DNA of 35,377 nt from Aulosira sp. FACHB-615 (GTDB taxonomy: Bacteria; Cyanobacteriota; Cyanobacteriia; Cyanobacteriales; Nostocaceae). The DNA lies in contig NZ_JACJSE010000047.1 of assembly GCF_014698045.1 (NCBI RefSeq), positions 1-35,377 of the forward strand, written 5' to 3'. This document shows, one piece after another, positions 24,441-33,360 of this stretch. Both the position numbers and the translations under genes were made by a program. The stretch's first letter is position 1; the number at the start of each line of letters is the position of its first letter. The notes under the pieces are model-generated. The model had not been told where the DNA came from. It saw only the letters and a list, made by a program, of their open reading frames with translations, and searched no databases.

Positions 24441-27400
24441 TTAAAATCGAGTTTCATATTCAAAGAACAGTAGATTTTCATTGCCTAAATCGGTTGCGCC
24501 GCGTACTAAAATTTCGTCATTGAGTCGATAGAGGACGTTGTAACGGAAGGACGCATCACTGCTAAATAATGGTCGTGATAAAGAAACAGAAAAATCTCGA
24601 TTTAGGTTGAATACACCTTCGGCTGATAAATCGAGAACTGATGAGCGTCTTGCTGTTTGATCTGTAATGGGAGTAGGAAAGATGCGAAATTCACTAAAAC
24701 CAATTGCTTGACCGATCGCAGTAATCGTACCTTGTAAACTACCTAAAATTGTCGTACCAGCAAAATTAGTTAACCCTTGGGTGATATCTCCGGTTTGAGC
24801 AAAGTTATTCAAAATTGAACCACCCAGTAAAGCCACAATTTCTCCTTGACTGCGGCGGGGTTGACTTGTCAATTCTAAATTTTCGTTTAATCTACTAGCC
24901 CGTCCTGTCACCCTTGCTTGTACGCGCACGGTGCGTAAAGTGCCAAAATTGATCGCAGAAGCATCGCTGATTTCTGCCGATGCAGGGGATCTTAAAATCC
25001 GATTATTGATTGCTGAAGTTTCAGGGACGATCGCTAACAGTCGCACATTCAGGGTAGGATCAAGTCCTTGACTGGGGGTAAAGGTGGCTGTTTGTTCATA
25101 GCCGCGTTCTAAGGTGAACTCGGTGCTAAATAAACTGACTCTTCCGCCTGTTAACCGAATTTCTCCTTCGGGGAGAGGTTTGGCTAATGTACCGTTAATT
25201 GTTAAGTCACCTTTGGCGTTAAAACTGAGTATGGGTTGGCTAAAGCCGCCTACTCCCGGTACAAAACTGAGTAAAGATTGACTTGTCACCCGCACATCAT
25301 CACCCAAACTCAAGCGTAAGTTGTCAAACGCCACAGGTAAATTAGGTCTAGTTACAGCAGCAGTAGTCGTAGAGTTAGGTTTAGTTTCTGTGGGTGTAAC
25401 GGCACTAATATTGATGTCAATATTATCGTTTGTTGTTGGTTGAGTGTTAGCAGTGGTGGAGTTGCCAATAATTACCTGTCCATCACTCAGTTCAATTTCA
25501 CCGCCAATTTGTGGTTTGAGTGCTGTTCCTTGAATCACCGCATTACCGCTCACACCACCTGCATACAAACCAGGAACTTGAAAATCTAGGGGTTTTTCTA
25601 TTAATACTGTCAAAGGATTGGTTGTATTGGACTGGGGTGTAAAAATTGGCAAAATTCCCGATGCTGTGACTAACCCTTGATTGTAATTAGCTTGAATACC
25701 TTCTATATTTACTATATTGCCGTTAAACTGGGCTGTTCCCGTGATATTTGTGAGCGGTTCCGATAAAGCTTGAGCGCGAATAGTAGCATTATTCAATGTG
25801 GCATTGCCGTTAATAATTGGCTGGTTTAACGTACCGCCGACATTCACAGCTACTTGTCCTTGTCCATCTAGCCATGAGACTTGATTGTTAGTCAGCAGAT
25901 TTAACAGTGTTAAACCTTCGTTACTCACATTCGCCTGGACACTAATTTGATTACTAGCTGGTTTGACGAAGGTAAAGGGTAAGGGTGCAGGAATACTACC
26001 TGTAGCTGTAATGGGTTGAGTTCCTGTCAGCAGTAGCGCACTGTCAAAATTTAAGCGGGCATTTTCGTAGGCAAATTTTACCTGTCCTGTCTGCACTGGT
26101 TGGTTATTCAGAGTCGCATTCGCCAGCGATACTTCACCATTTACGCTGGGGTTGAGGAAATTACCTTGCAAATTAGCCACAGCATTCACTTCACCTGTGA
26201 CATCTAGCGGATATTGGGCAATAAACGGCTGAAATAAAGATAACGGCAAACTAGCTACATTCAACTGTCCCGCCAGTTGGTTCAGTCCTAATTTGCCGGC
26301 AAAAGCTACCTGTCCTTGATTGATGCCAATACTCAAGGGTGAAAGTGTCACAACACCATTGGCAAAATTACCTTGAGCAATAACTTGATTAATCGTATAT
26401 TGTCCCCATTGCCAGTTATTACCTTGGAGATTAAACCCAGCATTCAACCCAGATTTTAAAGAACCACTGGCTACTAAGGTTCCATTCAAAGCACCTGTTA
26501 ATTCTGCCAAGCTGGGTAAAGGCGGTGCTTGTTTTTTCGCTTGCTGTTGTTGCTGTTCTGTGGCTGTGGCAATTTTAGAGAAGTATTCTAGCTGTCTGAG
26601 CAAGTCTGCATTGGGTAAGCGCACAGATGTGGTGTTGAGTGCGGTTGCACCTGCTAGTGTGGGTGGTTCTGTACCTGTACTTAAATCTTGAAAATCGTAG
26701 ATATTAAACGCTTGTAAAAGTTCTTGTATTCTCGTTTCTACTAAATTCGCTTGGACTTGAAATTGGGGGTTATTGCCAGTTTGCACACTCCCACTGAGGG
26801 CGATGCTACTTTCTCCCAGACGTAAGAGACCATTAGTTAAGTTAGCCGAACCATTGGCATAGTTAAAACTACCACGAAATTCTGCGGCGGAAACTCTGGC
26901 AACACGGGGCTGAGAAATTGCCACATCTCCCGCCACTGCATAATTATTCAGATTAACTACTAAATTGCCTGATAATTGCCCACCCAAGGGTTTTAAATTA
27001 TTGTTAGGTAAAAAGCCGCTAACCAAAGCGATGGGAAATTGTTGGGCGTTGATAATTAAATTATCTCCCTCGGTTCTACCTGTGGTGACAGCGCCATCAC
27101 GCCGGACTAAAAAGGAAGTTGGGCGATAATTACCATCGAGGTTCAAAGCTATCCTATCTTGTGTACCTGCGAGGCGCAGACTTCCCCCTTGTCCGCCTTG
27201 AAAATTCACATTACCAGTTAAAACGGGGTCAAATGCCACGTTTCCGACATTGAAATTCCGCAGCCGCACATTACCAGTAGCTTGGGGAACTTCTGGAGTA
27301 CCTGTGACTCGCCCATTAAAATCAACAAAACCTGATAAAGCAATATCTCCGGGAACTTGCACACCAGTATTATTGAGGTTGAAATTCTGCGCCAGGACAT

Positions 27401-29954
27401 CGAAATTAAAGCCGGCGATTTTCGGTGTACCTGTTGCTGGTAATTGTACAGCGATCGCACCACTCGCACTTACCCCCAGTGTCGTCGCCCGTGGCACAAT
27501 AATTTGCTGACCATTCCAGCGAAACTCGGCTGACAATGGTTGTGCTAACTGTGCTATTCCTTGGTTGGCGCGGAGTTGTCCGGCGGCGCGAATATCTGCT
27601 AAGGCAAAAGATTTTGTATTCCCAGCCACCTGGACATTCCCATTCAGCCTACCGCGTAGTTGGGGTGAAAAACGGCTGAGTTGAATTTGAGAAGCATTTG
27701 CCACTGCTTGCCAGCGACCATTATTCAGGTTAGCATCCCTAATGTTAACTGTACCCCCCACCACACTCAAGTTTGCTTGTCCAGAAGCTTGAATATTTTC
27801 TGGTTGGAAAGATTTCGTGCTGCCTGATAAATTCACAGAAGCACTAGTTAATACTCCCTGAAATTGGGCGGGAATCTGGGAAAAACGGCTGAGTTGAATT
27901 TGGGAAGCATTCGCCACTGCTTGCCAGCGACTATTATTCAAGTTAATATCCCTGATATTGACTCTACCCCCCGCCAGGTTGAGATTTGCTTCCCCTGTGG
28001 CTTGAAAAGATTTCGTACTACCCGACAAACTCACCGATGCACTCGTTAATACACCTTGGAATTGGGCGGGAATTTCTTTAAATCGGCTTAACTGAACTTT
28101 TTCGGTATTAACAACAGCTTGCCAACGGTTTTGGGAAACCCGCCCCTTAGCAGTGATGGTATTACCTGCTACATCAAACACAGCCGTTGGCAAAACAAGA
28201 TTCTGCCCTTGTTGCTCAATTACTGCTGCACCGATGGTTGGGTAGGTAGCATTCGGCGCTTGTACTTGGGCGACCGTCCGCAAATTCCCCAGATAGCCAA
28301 ACACCCTAGCATTGGCTGAGACATTCCCGACTTTGATGCTAGATGCAGAGTTGTTGGTTTTGGCGATGACATCCCCTGGCAAATTTTGGGCGAGAACATT
28401 CAACAATACTCTACCTTGGGGCGCTAGTTGCACTTGACCACCGCCGACAATTTGCCCTCCGGCTGGTGGTTGCACCAAAACTCTGGCAATGTTGAGGGTT
28501 AAAGGTTGTCTGCCTAGAGAACCAGTAATTTGTGTATTAGCTGAGACATTACCGATGCTAATTGGTGGTGTAATCCCGTATCTCTGCGCCAGTATATCTC
28601 CTGAAATACCTTCGGCTTGTAGGTCAAATTTTACTCGACCCCCTAATATTGCTTGACCACCACCTGTAATGATTCCACCTGCGGCGGGGACAAGTTTAAG
28701 ATTTGAGATGGTAATTTGAGAAGCATTTTTATTGACATTGAGGCGAAAGTCAGTATTAACAGCTTGGAACTGCACCCGGTCAACTTGCAGAGGTTTGGTG
28801 TTGCTGACTGTACCGCTAAGAACTGGCTGTTGCAGAGAACCTTGCACCTTGACCTTGGCTTGAACTTCCCCAGTGGCGACGACGGGAGATTTAACGTTGA
28901 AGGTATCTAAAAGATTTTTCGCACTGACTGATTTTACCTGGGCGGAAAGGTCAAAACCTGTTTTGAGATTGACTGTACCATTGGCCAGAAGAGGAACTTT
29001 GCCCAAATTTGTGGTGAGATTATCTAATGCGATCGCCTGACCTTGAAATACTAATCTACCGTTAGAATTAATGAAGCGTTGGGGTATATTTTGAATTTGG
29101 GCTGTGACTTGATACGAAGTAGCTGTCCCGGTAATCGCTATCTCTGACGCATTTGCAGGAATCTGCACACCCAAGTCAGCACTAACTCTTCCTGCTTGCA
29201 AAACAATGGGTAACTGAATTAATCGACTAACATCAGATGCTAGTAAACTTTGGGCGACAACCTGTAGATTAGTTTTTTGTGCTTTTGGTTGTGTTGACCC
29301 AGTAATTTTAACCGCACCACCTCTAGCAAATTGACCATTAATTTCGTAACCAATCTCTGTATTATTTGGTGCAAATCGCGCCCCACCAGCGAATTGATTA
29401 ATTATTACAGAACCTTTTGGTTTAGTTGGTGCAGGGGCTGGTAAAAGTTCTACACTGCCATCAACAATTTGCAGTGTTTGTAATTGCGTTTGAATAATTC
29501 CTTTACCTTCGCCACTGTTCACCTCTGCTGTCACCCAACGACCATCTTGATCTTGTTGAATAAACACACGCGGCTGCACCAAGGTGACATTTAACGGTAG
29601 TGTGCGGCTGAAAATGACTGGTAACAGCGCAAACTGCACCTCAACAGCCTTTGCTGTTACTTGGTCAGCATCAGTAGGTGTTGCAGGTATGGATAAAGAA
29701 CTAAATCTCAGGCTCGAAAGTGAAAAAGACTCCACTTGCCCTAGATTAATTGGTCGCCCTAGTAATTGTTCTAGATTTGTCTCTACTAACGGCGCTAAAT
29801 CGTTATACACATAATTTCTTGCCCACCAAATTCCTGATGCAATACCAGCAAGCAAGAAAATTCCTATAACTAAACTACTACGACTGAAAAGTAGGAGATA
29901 TAAACGACGGTTAATTGGCTCCTGATCATTCTCTGAGTTGGGAGGGCGCGTCAT
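24441..29954 (-). CDS. tamB: TamB-like translocation and assembly module protein (DUF490)
   Basis: A 1837-residue protein with an N-terminal membrane anchor (about residues 18-45), then a very long beta-rich body of repeated short strands, and the C-terminal TamB (DUF490) domain ending in ETRF. TamB-type proteins span the periplasm and help outer-membrane protein assembly or lipid passage; this assignment follows from family. ATG 29954 is chosen because cyanobacterial homologues begin near MTRPPNSENDQEP. The frame stays open to 30188, but that extension translates a GGGAGGTGTG repeat (LPHLPHS...). Residues encoded at about 27650-28130 contain two to three tandem copies of a 65-71-residue unit (RWQAVANASQIQLSRF, then IPAQFQGVLTSASV). 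ETRF stop at 24441. Confidence 0.92.
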   Translation of the reverse strand: MTRPPNSENDQEPINRRLYLLLFSRSSLVIGIFLLAGIASGIWWARNYVYNDLAPLVETNLEQLLGRPINLGQVESFSLSSLRFSSLSIPATPTDADQVTAKAVEVQFALLPVIFSRTLPLNVTLVQPRVFIQQDQDGRWVTAEVNSGEGKGIIQTQLQTLQIVDGSVELLPAPAPTKPKGSVIINQFAGGARFAPNNTEIGYEINGQFARGGAVKITGSTQPKAQKTNLQVVAQSLLASDVSRLIQLPIVLQAGRVSADLGVQIPANASEIAITGTATSYQVTAQIQNIPQRFINSNGRLVFQGQAIALDNLTTNLGKVPLLANGTVNLKTGFDLSAQVKSVSAKNLLDTFNVKSPVVATGEVQAKVKVQGSLQQPVLSGTVSNTKPLQVDRVQFQAVNTDFRLNVNKNASQITISNLKLVPAAGGIITGGGQAILGGRVKFDLQAEGISGDILAQRYGITPPISIGNVSANTQITGSLGRQPLTLNIARVLVQPPAGGQIVGGGQVQLAPQGRVLLNVLAQNLPGDVIAKTNNSASSIKVGNVSANARVFGYLGNLRTVAQVQAPNATYPTIGAAVIEQQGQNLVLPTAVFDVAGNTITAKGRVSQNRWQAVVNTEKVQLSRFKEIPAQFQGVLTSASVSLSGSTKSFQATGEANLNLAGGRVNIRDINLNNSRWQAVANASQIQLSRFSQIPAQFQGVLTSASVNLSGSTKSFQPENIQASGQANLSVVGGTVNIRDANLNNGRWQAVANASQIQLSRFSPQLRGRLNGNVQVAGNTKSFALADIRAAGQLRANQGIAQLAQPLSAEFRWNGQQIIVPRATTLGVSASGAIAVQLPATGTPKIAGFNFDVLAQNFNLNNTGVQVPGDIALSGFVDFNGRVTGTPEVPQATGNVRLRNFNVGNVAFDPVLTGNVNFQGGQGGSLRLAGTQDRIALNLDGNYRPTSFLVRRDGAVTTGRTEGDNLIINAQQFPIALVSGFLPNNNLKPLGGQLSGNLVVNLNNYAVAGDVAISQPRVARVSAAEFRGSFNYANGSANLTNGLLRLGESSIALSGSVQTGNNPQFQVQANLVETRIQELLQAFNIYDFQDLSTGTEPPTLAGATALNTTSVRLPNADLLRQLEYFSKIATATEQQQQQAKKQAPPLPSLAELTGALNGTLVASGSLKSGLNAGFNLQGNNWQWGQYTINQVIAQGNFANGVVTLSPLSIGINQGQVAFAGKLGLNQLAGQLNVASLPLSLFQPFIAQYPLDVTGEVNAVANLQGNFLNPSVNGEVSLANATLNNQPVQTGQVKFAYENARLNFDSALLLTGTQPITATGSIPAPLPFTFVKPASNQISVQANVSNEGLTLLNLLTNNQVSWLDGQGQVAVNVGGTLNQPIINGNATLNNATIRAQALSEPLTNITGTAQFNGNIVNIEGIQANYNQGLVTASGILPIFTPQSNTTNPLTVLIEKPLDFQVPGLYAGGVSGNAVIQGTALKPQIGGEIELSDGQVIIGNSTTANTQPTTNDNIDINISAVTPTETKPNSTTTAAVTRPNLPVAFDNLRLSLGDDVRVTSQSLLSFVPGVGGFSQPILSFNAKGDLTINGTLAKPLPEGEIRLTGGRVSLFSTEFTLERGYEQTATFTPSQGLDPTLNVRLLAIVPETSAINNRILRSPASAEISDASAINFGTLRTVRVQARVTGRASRLNENLELTSQPRRSQGEIVALLGGSILNNFAQTGDITQGLTNFAGTTILGSLQGTITAIGQAIGFSEFRIFPTPITDQTARRSSVLDLSAEGVFNLNRDFSVSLSRPLFSSDASFRYNVLYRLNDEILVRGATDLGNENLLFFEYETRF
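27668..28095 (-). repeat. Intragenic tandem duplication in tamB
   Basis: AAAAACGGCTGAGTTGAATT occurs at 27668 and 27881, 213 bases (71 codons) apart, with high identity on both sides. A third, more diverged copy starts near 28081. Units encode the segment QLSRF...GVLTSASVxLSGSTKSFQ. Confidence 0.85.
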
Positions 29955-30102
29955 TTCCGTTACCAGCAACGCTATCGAGTAACAAAGTTTATTATTACCC
30001 GAAAACACCATAGTTGTTTTGCCGAAGTTTTCAAAACTTGTTCTAGATAGATTAGTAATTCCTTCTCTTGAGAGATGGCAGACTAATAGTACTGGTGAGA
30101 TT

Positions 30103-30165
30103 GGGTGTGGGGAGTGTGGGGGGTGTGGGGAGTGTGGGAGGTGTGGGAGGTGTGGGAGGTATGGG
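30103..30165. repeat. G-rich minisatellite (GGGAGGTGTG), plus-strand
   Basis: About six 10-base units of GTGTGGGGAG/GTGTGGGAGG. Four G runs spaced by 3-5 bases (near 30103-30130) could fold as a G-quadruplex on the plus strand. It lies 150 bases before the tamB start and abuts the 3' end of the S23 gene. Confidence 0.85.
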
Positions 30166-30168
30166 AAT

Positions 30169-30561
30169 TTAGTCAAGTAACCAATCATCTGGATGGGTAA
30201 TCATCTTGACTAACCCACTAAGGACTTGATTGTAAGGAGCGTAGAGTTCTCTTCCTTGTTCAACGGTAAGATATTGACATTTCACAGCAAACTTTAACCA
30301 AACTTGAGTTTCTGCTGCCTCTGCTTCACAATCATTGAGTTTAGCGACAAAAGCGGCTTTATATCGCCGTTTTCTCCAAGCCTCTGCCATATTTGCACAG
30401 ACAGAGCGAGAGGAGCGACGAATTTGGTCAGTTAATGAATATTTTTCTTCAACTGGGAACTTTTTAGAATATTCAAAAATTAGCATTGCTGTCTCAAATG
30501 CTAATTGATAAATGGCTAAATCCTCATGATTTCTAAAATACTTTTTCCCTTTTTCTTCCAT
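30169..30561 (-). CDS. Four-helix bundle protein (S23 / 23S rRNA intervening-sequence family)
   Basis: A 130-residue helical protein. The family hallmarks are NHEDLAIYQLAFETAM near the start, DQIRRSSRSVCANMAEAWRKR in the middle, and AEAAETQVWLKFAVKCQYL. First found encoded in 23S rRNA intervening sequences and related in fold to the Avd proteins of diversity-generating retroelements; the function of stand-alone copies is unknown. No reverse transcriptase is nearby. ATG 30561. It sits between G-rich and C-rich minisatellites and inverted-repeat elements, so it may travel with them (inference). Confidence 0.88.
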   Translation of the reverse strand: MEEKGKKYFRNHEDLAIYQLAFETAMLIFEYSKKFPVEEKYSLTDQIRRSSRSVCANMAEAWRKRRYKAAFVAKLNDCEAEAAETQVWLKFAVKCQYLTVEQGRELYAPYNQVLSGLVKMITHPDDWLLD

Positions 30562-30611
30562 CTTCTTTAATTTCGACTGCTCCTTTCTTCATCTTCCCAC
30601 ACCCCCCACAC

Positions 30612-30851
30612 CTGACAGGTGTAGGTTTTTTACATAAGCATGAGTCCATACTTGAAAATCAGCGTTTTGAACTCACTCAAAAATTTAAGATTCGATTGTC
30701 CAATTGCTGGAACACTTAAGTCGTCGTTTCAGCATCAGGTCAAAAATTACGGATTCATACACAACACAGAAAAACAAGGTTCATAATCCGACATATTGAC
30801 CACGTAATCATCATAGTTTTAGCCACTTTGTAAAAAACCTACACCTGTCAG
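30612..30851. mobile_element. MITE-like element A with perfect 22-bp terminal inverted repeats
   Basis: CTGACAGGTGTAGGTTTTTT (ending AC, 30612-30633) is mirrored exactly at 30830-30851. The 240-bp unit has no coding frame of note. Its left half resembles element B. Confidence 0.85.
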
Positions 30852-30871
30852 ACCCCCCACACTCCCCCTCA

Positions 30872-31014
30872 CAAGTGTAGGTTTTTAACAGAGTGATGAG
30901 TAGCGACTCTAAAAATCACGATTTAATCAGAGTTCCACCCCCCTCACACCCTTACACCCCTACACCCTAAATCAAGGTTTTTGGGGCATAACGTAAAAAA
31001 CCTACACCTGTCAG
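30872..31014. mobile_element. MITE-like element B, related to A
   Basis: The left end CAAGTGTAGGTTTTTAAC (30872-30889) and right end at 30993-31014 (identical to the right end of A) form an imperfect inverted repeat. The first 60 bases align with A (ATGAG...AAAATCA). The interior is shorter and ACCC-rich. Confidence 0.75.
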
Positions 31015-31070
31015 CCACACTCCCCACCCTTCCCACACCTCCCACACCTCCCACACCTCCCACACTCCCC
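31015..31070. repeat. C-rich minisatellite (CCCACACCTC), inverted relative to 30103-30165
   Basis: Five to six decamer units. The complement of the unit at 30103-30165, so the two flank the S23 gene and elements A and B as an inverted pair about 0.9 kb apart. Confidence 0.85.
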
Positions 31071-31245
31071 TTCTTGACTAAGTTTCGAGCATGAATTAAC
31101 AGTCTATTTGCTACGTTAATAGGAAAAATTTGAGAAAAGTTGATTTAAAGTAAAAAAAGTTACATCATTTAAGGTTTCATCTTCCGGCATTGTCTCATAG
31201 ACTAGGGGCAGCAACCTTATTAAAACTGGCTGAGGAAAGTGGAAA

Positions 31246-32646
31246 TTGACTGAGACAAACAACTTAAATTCTCCGTTCCAGGATGTGTCCCGTAGAGAAT
31301 TGCGAGATTTAGTCAGAACTCAACTGCAAATGCTGTTAGAAGCAGCAGATTTACAAGCGGCAAAATCAATTCTTGTACCCGTACAACCTGCGGATATTGC
31401 TGAAGCAATTGAAGGTTTACCGGAAGCGATGCACGCTTTAGCTTTTCGTTTACTTTCTAAAGATGAAGCGATCGCAGTTTACGAGTATCTTGACTATAGT
31501 GTACAAGAACGATTAATTGAAGAATTAAAAAGTCAAGAAGTTCGTGATATTGTCGATCAAATGTCTTCGGATGACAGAGCAAGATTATTTGATGAATTAC
31601 CTGCCAAAGTTGTCAACCGTTTACTAGAACAATTAAGTCCGGTAGAACGTCAAGCTACGGCTTTGCTGTTAGGTTATGAACCTAATACAGCCGGACGAAT
31701 TATGACTTTAGAGTTTATTTCTCTCAAGGAAAATATTACAGTTACTCAGGCTCTAGAACGGATTCGCCGTTTAGCTAATGCCAGCGAAATAATTTACTAT
31801 CTCTACGTCACAGATGCAGAAAGACGCTTGACAGGGATTGTATCTTTGCGAGATTTAGTAACATCTCAACCAGAACAAATCATTGGGGAAATCATGACCC
31901 GTGATGTGATATTCGTTCGCACAGATACAGACCAAGAAGAAGTAGCAAGAGTTATCCAAAGATATGACTTTTTAGCTGTACCTGTGGTAGATAAACAACA
32001 GCTTTTAGTTGGTATTGTTACGGTTGATGATGTAATTGATATTTTACAAGAAGAAACCACCAAAGATATTTATGCGTTAGGTGGTGGTGTACAGTCGAGT
32101 GGCGATAATTATTTCCAGATGAACTTGATGGAAGTTGCTCGTAAACGAGTCGTATGGTTATTTGTTTTATTAATTACTAATACTGTTACAGGCACAATTA
32201 TTAAATCCCAAGAAGATATTTTAACCAAAGTAGTTACGCTAACAGCATTTATTCCGTTATTAACAGGAACAGGCGGTAACGTTGGCGCTCAATCTTCGAC
32301 AGTAGTAATTCGGGGGATGAATACTGAAGAAATTCGCTCACTCGGCACATGGCAAGTAATTGGCAGAGAAGCGATCGCTGGTTTACTCTTGGGTGGTATG
32401 CTGGGGATTATCGCTACAATTTGGGCATATTTTTTACAAGGCAGAATTGAAGTTGCGATCGCCGTCGGTACTAGTTTAGTGGCGATTTCGGTTTTAGCTT
32501 CGGTTTCTGGTTCCACACTGCCATTTTTATTTCGGATGTTACGTTTAGACCCAGCTTTGATGTCTGCACCATTTATCACCACAGCCGTCGATGTCTTAGG
32601 GGTCTTGATTTATTTCAATTTGGCACGGGTAATTTTAAAGTTATAG
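31246..32646 (+). CDS. mgtE: Magnesium transporter MgtE
   Basis: A 466-residue Mg2+ channel of the inner membrane. It has an N-terminal MgtE_N superhelix (about 20-135, ILVPVQPADIAEAIEGLP), a CBS pair (about 140-260, IMTRDVIFVRTDTDQEEVARVI), and five hydrophobic helices. The pore-lining signature GTGGNVGAQSSTVVIRGM is present. The start is a TTG at 31246 with AGGA nine bases upstream; the first in-frame ATG is 29 codons in and would cut the conserved N-terminus (VSRRELRDLVRTQLQM). Mg2+ binding to the cytosolic domains is expected to gate it. A hairpin terminator follows 10 bases after the stop. Confidence 0.94.
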   Translation: MTETNNLNSPFQDVSRRELRDLVRTQLQMLLEAADLQAAKSILVPVQPADIAEAIEGLPEAMHALAFRLLSKDEAIAVYEYLDYSVQERLIEELKSQEVRDIVDQMSSDDRARLFDELPAKVVNRLLEQLSPVERQATALLLGYEPNTAGRIMTLEFISLKENITVTQALERIRRLANASEIIYYLYVTDAERRLTGIVSLRDLVTSQPEQIIGEIMTRDVIFVRTDTDQEEVARVIQRYDFLAVPVVDKQQLLVGIVTVDDVIDILQEETTKDIYALGGGVQSSGDNYFQMNLMEVARKRVVWLFVLLITNTVTGTIIKSQEDILTKVVTLTAFIPLLTGTGGNVGAQSSTVVIRGMNTEEIRSLGTWQVIGREAIAGLLLGGMLGIIATIWAYFLQGRIEVAIAVGTSLVAISVLASVSGSTLPFLFRMLRLDPALMSAPFITTAVDVLGVLIYFNLARVILKL

Positions 32647-32655
32647 CAAGAGGCA

Positions 32656-32672
32656 CTCCGGCAAAGCCGGAG
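32656..32672 (+). terminator. Hairpin after mgtE
   Basis: CTCCGGC (32656-32662) and GCCGGAG (32666-32672) form a perfect stem with an AAA loop. It starts 10 bases past the mgtE stop. No T-run follows, so strength is uncertain. Confidence 0.65.
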
Positions 32673-32675
32673 AAG

Positions 32676-32710
32676 TCAAAAGTAAAAAATCAAAAGTCAA
32701 AAGTAAACAG
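32676..32710. repeat. Heptamer array (TCAAAAG type)
   Basis: Units TCAAAAG, TAAAAAA, TCAAAAG, TCAAAAG and TAAACAG in a row. A different STRR unit from those at 8177 and 17791. Confidence 0.7.
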
Positions 32711-32733
32711 ATGGATAAAATTTACCCATCTGT
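32707..32733. terminator. Bidirectional hairpin between mgtE and ssuE
   Basis: ACAGATGG (32707-32714) and CCATCTGT (32726-32733) pair perfectly across an AT-rich loop, about 30 bases past the ssuE stop. Suits the end of the leftward ssu operon and of mgtE. Confidence 0.55.
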
Positions 32734-32763
32734 AGCAAGTAAGCGGAGGTATAAACTTGTGTA

Positions 32764-33330
32764 TTAGTTAGCGTGTGCTAGTTGTGGAGATTCAATCGCG
32801 GAGAATTTCACAGCCTTGGCGAACTCTTGCAGCACGTCTTTTAGCCGTTGTTCCAGTTCCTCATCTAGCAGGACGCTATCATCAGGTTGCTTTTGAATTT
32901 GTTTGTCAACTGCATACACGGTGGCGAGAATATGCCGTGCGCCTAACTCGCCTAAGATGGGTTTCAGGGCATATTCAATGGCTAACAAATGGGCAATTGT
33001 GCCGCCAGTTGCTAAGGGTAACACGACTTTGCCAGTCAATGATTTTTGTGGGAGTAAGTCTAAAAATGCTTTGAGTATGCCTGTATAAGCAGCTTTGTAG
33101 ATTGGGGTGGCAATAATTACGCCGTCGGCTTGGGCTAATAAAGCTTTGGGTTGTTCTAAGGCGGGGCTGTCATACTTGCCAAAGACTAAATCTTCCGCAG
33201 GTAAATCGCGCACAGAAATAATATCTATGTGTAGACCTTCTTTTTCTAATAGTTTGGCAGCATATTCCAAAATTCCGTAGGTTCTGGAAGGATGGGAAGG
33301 ACTACCAGCGATCGCTAAAATCCGAGTCAT
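32764..33330 (-). CDS. ssuE: NAD(P)H-dependent FMN reductase, SsuE type
   Basis: Supplies FMNH2 to the sulfonate monooxygenase. The 188-residue flavodoxin-fold protein has the FMN-binding loop AGSPSHPSRTYGIL, the segment ADGVIIATPIYKAAYTGILKAFLDLLP and the GG loop PLATGGTIAHLLAIEYALKP of the family. ATG 33330 has AGGAG nine bases upstream. Third gene of the minus-strand cluster ssuD-CA-like-ssuE, with gaps of 28 and 30 bp. Confidence 0.93.
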   Translation of the reverse strand: MTRILAIAGSPSHPSRTYGILEYAAKLLEKEGLHIDIISVRDLPAEDLVFGKYDSPALEQPKALLAQADGVIIATPIYKAAYTGILKAFLDLLPQKSLTGKVVLPLATGGTIAHLLAIEYALKPILGELGARHILATVYAVDKQIQKQPDDSVLLDEELEQRLKDVLQEFAKAVKFSAIESPQLAHAN

Positions 33331-33360
33331 GTAAATACACTCCTAATTTATACAATTAAT

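Noticed and set aside
29955..30188. N-terminal extension of TamB
   Set aside because: The first part translates a GGGAGGTGTG minisatellite (LPHLPHS), overlaps the S23 gene, and lies before the natural start MTRPPNS.
30103..31070. CRISPR array or diversity-generating retroelement around the S23 gene
   Set aside because: Repeats are contiguous decamers or long inverted ends, not direct repeats with unique spacers. No reverse transcriptase or template/variable repeat pair is present.
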